From: Hyphomicrobium sp. CS1BSMeth3
Lineage (GTDB): Bacteria > Pseudomonadota > Alphaproteobacteria > Rhizobiales > Hyphomicrobiaceae
NCBI RefSeq assembly: GCF_900117415.1
Contig: NZ_FPEI01000002.1
Span: 298,558 to 362,557, forward strand
DNA: 64,000 bases
Direction: 5' to 3'
The notes under the pieces are model-generated. The model saw only the letters and a list, made by a program, of their open reading frames with translations. It was not told the DNA's origin and searched no databases. The position numbers and the translations under genes were made by a program. This document shows, piece after piece, positions 56,678 to 64,000 of the stretch (its first letter is position 1; each line of letters begins with the position of its first letter).

Positions 56678-58068
56678 GCGCGTTCGCCTCGACCATCGAC
56701 GCCTGGAAGCGCGAGAAGGGCCCGCTGCGCATCCTCTCTGCCTCCGGCCAGCTCGGCTATGGCATTCCCGAGCCCGCCTTCCGCGCCGGCCTTGCGCGGA
56801 AGCCGCACCTCATCGGCGCCGACATGGGCTCGGTCGATCCTGGCCCCTACTACCTCGGTGCAGGCAAGCTCGCGACCGCGCGGCGCTCCTCGAAGCGCGA
56901 TCTCGGCCTCGCAATCGTCGGCGCGGTGAGAAATCGCATTCCCTTCATCCTCGGCACGGCCGGCACCGGCGGCGGCGATCCGCATCTTGCCGAGACCATG
57001 GAGATCATTCGCGAGATCGCGCGCGAGAACGATCTCAACTTCCGCGTCGCCACGATCGGCGCCGAGATGCCGCGCGACGTAGTGAAGGCCGCCGTGCGCG
57101 CGAAGAAGGTCACAGCCATCGGCCCGATCAGCACCCTCACCGAAGCTGAGGTCGACGGCGCTGCCCGCATCGTCGGCCAGATGGGCATGGAAGCTTTCCA
57201 GCGCGCCATCGACCTCGAACCGGACATCATCATTGCCGGCCGCGCCTGCGATACCGCGATCTACGCGACGCTGCCGCAGCGTCTCGGCTTCCCCGTCGGC
57301 CCCGCCCTGCAGATGGCGAAGATCATCGAGTGTGCCTCGCTCTGCTGTGAAGGCGGTGGGCGCGATGCCATGCTCGGCACGCTCGAAGGTGAGAGCTTCG
57401 TCCTCGAAAGCATGAACCCGAACCGCCGCGCGACGCCGATGTCGGTTGCTGCGCACAGTCTCTATGAGCAGGCCGATCCGCTCTCCGTCGCCGAGCCCGA
57501 GGGCATTCTCTATCTCGCCGATGCCAAGTACGAGGCCGTGGACGAGCGCCGCGTGCGCGTGTCCGGCGGCCGCTGGGAGCCGGCCACCCAGTTCTCCGTG
57601 AAGATCGAGGGCGCAACGCGGATCGGCGCGCGTGCGGTGCTCGTCGCCGGCTCGACGGATCCTGTATTCATCGCCAAGGCGCAGGAGATCGCGGCCAGCG
57701 TCGAGGCCATGATCCGCGAGCTGGTGCCGCCCAATCCCAAGCGGCCCTACGAGCTCTTCTTCCGCTTTTATGGTCTCGGTGTCGTCGGCGGCCAGCCCGT
57801 GACGACCGTGCCCGAAGAGGTGGGCGTGCTCGTCGAATGCATTGGCGAGACCGAGGAAGAAGCCCGCGCCGTCGCCGCGACGGCGAAGCAGTACCTGCTG
57901 CACGCACCATTCCCAGGCCGCATCTCGACAGCCGGCAACCTCGGCTTCCCCTTCACGCCGCCGGAGATGACGGCCGGCGACGCCTATCGCTTCAGCGTCT
58001 ATCACATCATGGAGGTCGACGACCTCGCGCCGCTCTTTCCTGTCTCGATTGAAACCATCGGCAGATAA
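56674..58068 (+). CDS. DUF1446 / acyclic terpene utilisation AtuA-like protein
   Basis: A 464-residue DUF1446 protein (SASGQLGYGIPEPAFRAGLA; PHLIGADMGSVDPGPYYLGA; FILGTAGTGGGDPHLAETME; DIIIAGRACDTAIYATLPQR). AtuA of Pseudomonas is needed for citronellol/geraniol catabolism, but its reaction is not firmly assigned. Here there is no other atu gene (no geranyl-CoA carboxylase), so terpene use is only an analogy. It overlaps DUF4387 by 4 nt and is followed 29 bp later by an unusual SDR; the three form an operon. Confidence 0.9.
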   Translation: MSAFASTIDAWKREKGPLRILSASGQLGYGIPEPAFRAGLARKPHLIGADMGSVDPGPYYLGAGKLATARRSSKRDLGLAIVGAVRNRIPFILGTAGTGGGDPHLAETMEIIREIARENDLNFRVATIGAEMPRDVVKAAVRAKKVTAIGPISTLTEAEVDGAARIVGQMGMEAFQRAIDLEPDIIIAGRACDTAIYATLPQRLGFPVGPALQMAKIIECASLCCEGGGRDAMLGTLEGESFVLESMNPNRRATPMSVAAHSLYEQADPLSVAEPEGILYLADAKYEAVDERRVRVSGGRWEPATQFSVKIEGATRIGARAVLVAGSTDPVFIAKAQEIAASVEAMIRELVPPNPKRPYELFFRFYGLGVVGGQPVTTVPEEVGVLVECIGETEEEARAVAATAKQYLLHAPFPGRISTAGNLGFPFTPPEMTAGDAYRFSVYHIMEVDDLAPLFPVSIETIGR

Positions 58069-58097
58069 CGCCGCAAACGACATAAGGGAGGACGACC

Positions 58098-58871
58098 ATG
58101 GACCTGCAGCTTGCGGGCAAGAAGGTGCTTGTCACCGGCGGATCGAAGGGCATTGGCGTCGCCATCGGCGAAGCCTTTGCCGCCGAGGGCGCGAACGTCA
58201 TCCTCGTCTCGCGCAGCGCCGACTCTCTCAACGCGGCGGCTGACGACATCCGCTCGCGCCATCAGGCCAACGTCACGACGCACGCCGCCGACCTCTCGCA
58301 GGAGTCCGCGCGCGAGGCCACCATGGCGCGCTTTCCCGACATCGACATTCTCGTAAACAACGCGGGCGCGATCCCCGGCGGCAGCATTCTCGACATGAGC
58401 ATGGCCAAGTGGACCGAGGCCTGGGCGCTCAAGGTCATGGGCTACATCCACATGACCCAGCTCGCGCTTCAGCAGATGAAGCCGCGCAAATCGGGCACGA
58501 TCATCAACATCATCGGCATGGCCGGCCCGGCGCCGCGGTGGGACTACATCTGCGGCTCCACGGGCAACGCCGGCCTCAATGCCTTCACGAAAGGCATCGG
58601 CTCGGGCGCCGCGGACTTCGGCGTACGCGTGTTCGGCATCAATCCGGCGGCGACGCGCACGGACCGCATCATGACGCTCACGAAGACGCGCGCGCAGACC
58701 ACCTTCGGCGATGAGAACCGCTGGGAAGAGCTGCTTCAGGGATTGCCCTTCGGCCGCCTCAAAGAACCGCAAGAAGTAGCAGCGCTGACGGTCATGCTCG
58801 CGGCACCGCAAGTGGCGTATCTCTCGGGCACTGTCATCGACATGGATGGGGGCGGCCAGTATCGGCGCTGA
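58098..58871 (+). CDS. Short-chain dehydrogenase/reductase without canonical YxxxK
   Basis: A 257-residue SDR fold protein. The cofactor motif TGGSKGIGVAIGEAFA and the NNAG element (VNNAGAIPGG) are present. In the catalytic segment the Ser is not in the usual place (IINIIGMAGPAPRWDY) and the Tyr is followed by ICGST, so the Lys of YxxxK is replaced by Ser (YICGSTGNAGLNAF). The fold and the end GTVIDMDGGGQYRR are otherwise normal. Such SDRs may bind nucleotide but catalyse differently or not at all. Third gene of the DUF4387-DUF1446 operon; GGGAGGACG precedes the ATG. Confidence 0.9.
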   Translation: MDLQLAGKKVLVTGGSKGIGVAIGEAFAAEGANVILVSRSADSLNAAADDIRSRHQANVTTHAADLSQESAREATMARFPDIDILVNNAGAIPGGSILDMSMAKWTEAWALKVMGYIHMTQLALQQMKPRKSGTIINIIGMAGPAPRWDYICGSTGNAGLNAFTKGIGSGAADFGVRVFGINPAATRTDRIMTLTKTRAQTTFGDENRWEELLQGLPFGRLKEPQEVAALTVMLAAPQVAYLSGTVIDMDGGGQYRR

Positions 58872-58925
58872 GCACGTACTGGTCGGGGGCGCTCACTTTG
58901 GGTGGCTCATTGGGGGGTGGCTCGC

Positions 58926-60831
<1,906 letters not shown>

Positions 60832-60833
60832 GA

Positions 60834-60853
60834 GAAGGGCCTACGCGCCCTTC
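60834..60853. terminator. Hairpin at the serS/dut convergence
   Basis: GAAGGGC and GCCCTTC form a 7-bp stem around CTACGC, overlapping the stop codon of dut, followed on the plus strand by TTCTTTG. It likely ends transcription of serS and perhaps of dut. Confidence 0.6.
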
Positions 60854-61323
60854 TTCTTTGCTTTCGCCTTCGTCCCCGTCGAGCCAAAGCCGCCGGCACC
60901 ACGCGCGGTTTCCGACACAGCCTTCACCTCAACGAGCGTCGCCTGCACGACGGGCGCGACGATGATCTGCGCAATGCGCTCGCCGCGCTCGATCGTGACT
61001 GTTTCCGTGCCGAGGTTGATCAGCATAACCATGACCTCGCCGCGATAGTCGGAGTCGATCGTTCCGGGCGAGTTCAGCAGCGTGATGCCGTGGCGAATGG
61101 CGAGGCCCGAGCGCGGACGAACCTGCACCTCATAGCCTTCGGGAATTTGCAGCACGAGGCCCGTCGGCACGAGCTTGCGCGCGCCGGGCGCCAGCTCCAT
61201 CGGGCCGTCCTCGGGAACAGCGGCAACAAGATCCAGCCCCGCGGCACCCGTCGACTGATAGGCCGGCAGCTCCAGCCCCTCGGCGTGCGGCAAACGCAGC
61301 ACCTCGATCGTCACTTTTCCCAT
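60841..61323 (-). CDS. dut: dUTP diphosphatase
   Basis: A 160-residue trimeric dUTPase that removes dUTP and supplies dUMP. The conserved motifs are visible: AGLDLVAAV (motif 1), [19 protein letters not shown] (2-3), [11 protein letters not shown], and [13 protein letters not shown] (4), with a glycine-rich C-terminal motif GAGGFGSTG (5). The C-terminal Lys run (KAKAKKKGA) is common in this group. ATG 61323 is used; ATG 61335 is possible. It follows coaBC on the same strand by 50 bp, the usual coaBC-dut pair. Confidence 0.97.
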   Translation of the reverse strand: MGKVTIEVLRLPHAEGLELPAYQSTGAAGLDLVAAVPEDGPMELAPGARKLVPTGLVLQIPEGYEVQVRPRSGLAIRHGITLLNSPGTIDSDYRGEVMVMLINLGTETVTIERGERIAQIIVAPVVQATLVEVKAVSETARGAGGFGSTGTKAKAKKKGA

Positions 61324-61373
61324 CTGCGCCCCCACAATTCTCGCCGCGCCCCCGCGCGATCAGGCTTCGCCAA

Positions 61374-62618
61374 TCAGGCCTCGCCTGTGTTCTCCGCGAG
61401 CCAAGCCGCCACGCGATCCATGAGCTGGCGCGCGACATCGCCCTTGTCCATGTCCGGCCAGCTCTCCACGCCCTCGGCGCTCACAATGTGCACGGCATTG
61501 CGGTCGCCGCCCATGATGCCCGTCGCGGGCGACACGTCATTGGCGACGATCCAGTCCGCGCCCTTGCTCTTGCGCTTCTTCTTCGCGTTCTCGAGCACGT
61601 TGTCGGTCTCGGCCGCGAAGCCGACGACGAGCGGCGGACGGCGCCCGGCCTTTGCCTGCCCGACCGTCTTCAGAATGTCCGGGTTCTCGACGAGCGACAG
61701 CGTCGGCGTCGCGTGCTTCGCATCCTTCTTGATCTTCTGATTGCTCGCATCGGCGACGCGCCAGTCCGCGACCGCAGCCGTGAAGATGCCGACGTCCGCC
61801 GGCAGCGCCGCCTCGACCGTCGCCAGCATCTCTCGTGCGCTCTCGACGTGCGACACGAACACGCCGTGCGGGATCGGCAAGCCGGTCGGTCCCGAGATGA
61901 GCGTCACGCGGGCACCGAGCGCACGTGCTGCGGCTGCGAGCGCATAGCCCTGCTTGCCGGACGAGCGATTGGCGATGTAGCGCACAGGATCGATGGGCTC
62001 GTGCGTCGGGCCCGCCGTGATCAGCACGTGACGCCCCGCGAGCGGCTGCGTCGCGCCAATGTGGTTGGCGATCTCGTCGCCCCAGAGGCGCTCGATGGCC
62101 GCGAGGATCTCGTGCGGCTCGGCCATGCGGCCGGGCCCCGCCTCATTGCGCTCGGCCATCTCGCCGGCATTGGGCCCGATGAAGTGAATGCCGTCCGCTT
62201 CGAGCGTCGCGGCATTGCGCTGCGTCGCCGCGTGCTGCCACATGCGCGGGTTCATGGCCGGCGCGATGAGCACGGGCTTGTCGGTCGCGAGCAGGACAGC
62301 GGTGGCGAGGTCGTCGGCATGGCCGCCCGCCATCTTGGCCATGAGGTCGGCCGTCGCGGGTGCCACCACGATCAGATCCGCCTCGCGCGAAAGGCGGATG
62401 TGGCCGATCTCGCGCTCCTCATCGACGTCGAAAAGCTCGGTCAGCACGCGCTCGTTGGAGATCGCGCTCACGGAGAGCGGCGTCACGAAGGCTTGCGCCG
62501 CCTTGGTCATGACCGTGCGCACGGAGAAACCGCGCTCGCGCGCGCGCCGGATCAGCTCCAGGCACTTGTAGGCGGCAATGCCACCGCCGATGATGAGAAG
62601 CAGGCGTCGCTCGCGCAC
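61374..62618 (-). CDS. coaBC: Bifunctional phosphopantothenoylcysteine decarboxylase/phosphopantothenate-cysteine ligase
   Basis: A 414-residue CoaBC, two steps of coenzyme A synthesis. The CoaC half has the FMN-flavoprotein start IIGGGIAAYKCLELIR and the PAMNPRMW substrate loop; the CoaB half has GPTHEPIDPVRYIANRS, SSGKQGYALA and DVGIFTAAVADWRVAD. Length and domain order are complete. It forms a minus-strand pair with dut. It begins 65 bp downstream of the purL stop, also on the minus strand. Confidence 0.97.
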   Translation of the reverse strand: MRERRLLLIIGGGIAAYKCLELIRRARERGFSVRTVMTKAAQAFVTPLSVSAISNERVLTELFDVDEEREIGHIRLSREADLIVVAPATADLMAKMAGGHADDLATAVLLATDKPVLIAPAMNPRMWQHAATQRNAATLEADGIHFIGPNAGEMAERNEAGPGRMAEPHEILAAIERLWGDEIANHIGATQPLAGRHVLITAGPTHEPIDPVRYIANRSSGKQGYALAAAARALGARVTLISGPTGLPIPHGVFVSHVESAREMLATVEAALPADVGIFTAAVADWRVADASNQKIKKDAKHATPTLSLVENPDILKTVGQAKAGRRPPLVVGFAAETDNVLENAKKKRKSKGADWIVANDVSPATGIMGGDRNAVHIVSAEGVESWPDMDKGDVARQLMDRVAAWLAENTGEA

Positions 62619-62683
62619 GGGTCTCTAGCTCCTGACTAACGGCGTCCAGTGTACCACCGTCGTCCGGTGGCCACTAAACACGA

Positions 62684-64000
62684 TCAGGAATTACGCTTTC
62701 CACTCATATACTCAGGCAGCCAGGCTGCGTGGCTTTTGCGGAGCTGGGCCAGAGAGAGCGGGGCTTCCCCCTTGAGTTGTATGGCATCGCCACCCGTCCG
62801 CCCGATGATGCGGACCGCGAGCCCGAGGAGGCGTGCCCGCTCGGCAATTTCCTCGGCTGTCGAGGGCGCCGCGGCGAGCACATAGCGGCCCTGGTCCTCG
62901 CCGAACCAGACGGCGTGCGGCGGCAGTTTGCCCTCATAGGGGAACAGCTCGGCGCCGCGGTTCCCGGCGAGCGCCATCTCCGCAACGGCCACCAACAGGC
63001 CGCCATCGCTCACATCATGGACGGCCGAGACCTTCTCCTCGCGAATGAGCGCGCGCACGAGATTGCCGGCCTTGATCTCGTCTTCAAGATCGACAGGCGG
63101 CGGCGCGCCCTCGTTCTTGCCCGTGACATGGAGCTGGTAGAGCGACTGGCCGAGGTGGCCTTCCTCATGACCGATCAGGATCAGCAGATGGCCGTCGTGC
63201 TTGAGCTTGATGTCGGCCGTCTTCGTCCAGTCGGGAACGAGGCCGACGCCGCCGATCGCGGGCGTCGGCGGAATGCCCTTGCCGTTCGTCTCATTGTAGA
63301 GCGAGACATTGCCCGACACGACCGGATAGCCGAGCGCGCGGCACGCTTCGCCCATACCTTCGACCGAGCCGACGAACTGGCCCATGATCTCAGGCCGCTC
63401 GGGATTGCCGAAGTTCATGTTGTCTGTGATGGCGATGGGATCGGCGCCGACGGCCGTCAGATTGCGCCACGTCTCGACCACGGCCTGCTTCGTGCCTATG
63501 ACCGGATCGGCGAGGCAGTAGCGCGGCGTGACATCGCAGCTCGCCGCGATCGCCTTCTTCGTGCCCGGCAGGCGCACGACGGCCGCATCACCACCGGGGC
63601 GCCCGATGGTCTGGCCCATGACCATGTGATCGTACTGCTCGTAGATCCAGCGGCGCGAGGCGAGATGCGGCCCGCTCATCATGGCCTCGAGCGTGCCGGT
63701 AAGGCTCGCAGCCGCCGGCACCCACTCGGCGAGAATGGTCTTCGGCGGATCGGTCGGCACCCACGGGCGCTGATAGAGCGGCGCCGAGTTCGCGAGCTTG
63801 TCGACGGGCAGATCCGCTTCGACCTTGCCCTTGTGCTTGACGATCATGCGGCCCGTATCGGTGGTCTTGCCGATGATCGCGAAATCGAGGCCCCACTTGC
63901 GGAACACGGCCTCGCCCGCAGCTTCCGAGCCGGGCTTGAGGATCATGAGCATGCGCTCCTGGCTCTCCGAGAGCATCATCTCGTATGCCGTCTTCTGCTT
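62684..64000 (-). CDS. purL: Phosphoribosylformylglycinamidine synthase subunit PurL (5' part outside the window)
   Basis: The visible C-terminal 439 residues match PurL: the ATP/metal segment MMLSESQERMLMILKPG near the edge, CDVTPRYCLADPVIGTKQAV, ITDNMNFGNPERPEIMGQ, ALGYPVVSGNVSLYNETNG, LLILIGHEEGHLG and HDVSDGGLLVAVAEMAL. The small PurL (about 740 residues) works with PurQ and PurS and makes FGAM from FGAR, glutamine and ATP. The gene reads into the window from the right; about 300 N-terminal residues lie outside. The C-terminus is complete (AAWLPEYMSGKRNS). Confidence 0.97.
   Translation of the reverse strand, partial: KQKTAYEMMLSESQERMLMILKPGSEAAGEAVFRKWGLDFAIIGKTTDTGRMIVKHKGKVEADLPVDKLANSAPLYQRPWVPTDPPKTILAEWVPAAASLTGTLEAMMSGPHLASRRWIYEQYDHMVMGQTIGRPGGDAAVVRLPGTKKAIAASCDVTPRYCLADPVIGTKQAVVETWRNLTAVGADPIAITDNMNFGNPERPEIMGQFVGSVEGMGEACRALGYPVVSGNVSLYNETNGKGIPPTPAIGGVGLVPDWTKTADIKLKHDGHLLILIGHEEGHLGQSLYQLHVTGKNEGAPPPVDLEDEIKAGNLVRALIREEKVSAVHDVSDGGLLVAVAEMALAGNRGAELFPYEGKLPPHAVWFGEDQGRYVLAAAPSTAEEIAERARLLGLAVRIIGRTGGDAIQLKGEAPLSLAQLRKSHAAWLPEYMSGKRNS

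Overview
The window is a piece of a high-GC alphaproteobacterial chromosome, most likely from Hyphomicrobiales and possibly Hyphomicrobiaceae. That placement is inferred from gene content and order (rimP-nusA-ylxR-infB-rbfA-truB, mutM/ubiE, dut-coaBC, an enoyl-CoA hydratase beside mutM, a Porin_2-like barrel, a YlxR/L7Ae fusion), not from a marker-gene search. No rRNA, tRNA, integrase, transposase or CRISPR array was recognised. Most of the window reads as stable chromosome interrupted by small accessory islands.

Layout. 1-2375: 3' part missing, split-type cobalamin methionine synthase (minus strand). 2651-4978: a lone Flp pilin and a thiamine-diphosphate enzyme, followed by a three-copy 85-bp tandem hairpin repeat. 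5253-9981: TPR lipoprotein, ubiE, a 60-residue protein, a GlcG-like protein, mutM and enoyl-CoA hydratase. 10206-17439: the transcription/translation operon rimP-nusA-ylxR-infB-rbfA-truB. 17765-26284: PBP1A, a carboxymuconolactone-decarboxylase-like protein, a class III aminotransferase, a DUF1499 membrane protein, two metallo-beta-lactamase-fold hydrolases and a class D beta-lactamase. 26461-29124: an HMG-CoA-synthase-like/DUF35 fusion plus a thiolase. 29282-38288: an XRE regulator with a divergent membrane protein, a macro-domain protein, a phosphodiesterase-like enzyme and a catabolic group (AhpD-like protein, GST, methylmalonate-semialdehyde dehydrogenase, zinc alcohol dehydrogenase, D-2-hydroxyacid dehydrogenase). 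38436-43295: a minus-strand surface/adhesion cluster (secreted protein, YadA-like trimeric autotransporter, porin, curlin-repeat protein, two tandem paralogous small secreted proteins). 43691-51828: a Rubisco-activase-like AAA+ ATPase, a ferredoxin-reductase-like flavoprotein, dinB, and a two-gene cassette encoding a giant double ATPase (AAA + HerA) and an unknown partner. 52447-64000: CAP-domain lipoprotein, eno, purF, a DUF4387-DUF1446-SDR operon, serS, dut, coaBC and the C-terminal part of purL.

The most unusual signals are three. (1) Intergenic 'paired-palindrome' elements of about 165 bp at 7606, 24378 and 29121 each contain two 76-78 bp hairpins with 10-bp outer stems, a 3-4 nt bulge always on the arm facing the centre, 15-16 bp inner stems and 22-24 nt loops, separated by 12-13 bp. 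Two of them are inverted copies of one sequence; the third has unrelated sequence but the same architecture. (2) The AAA-HerA double ATPase and its partner resemble the layout of DNA-processing or conflict cassettes but match none I recognise. (3) An AAA+ ATPase has the sensor and arginine-finger region of Rubisco activase but no RuBisCO gene nearby.
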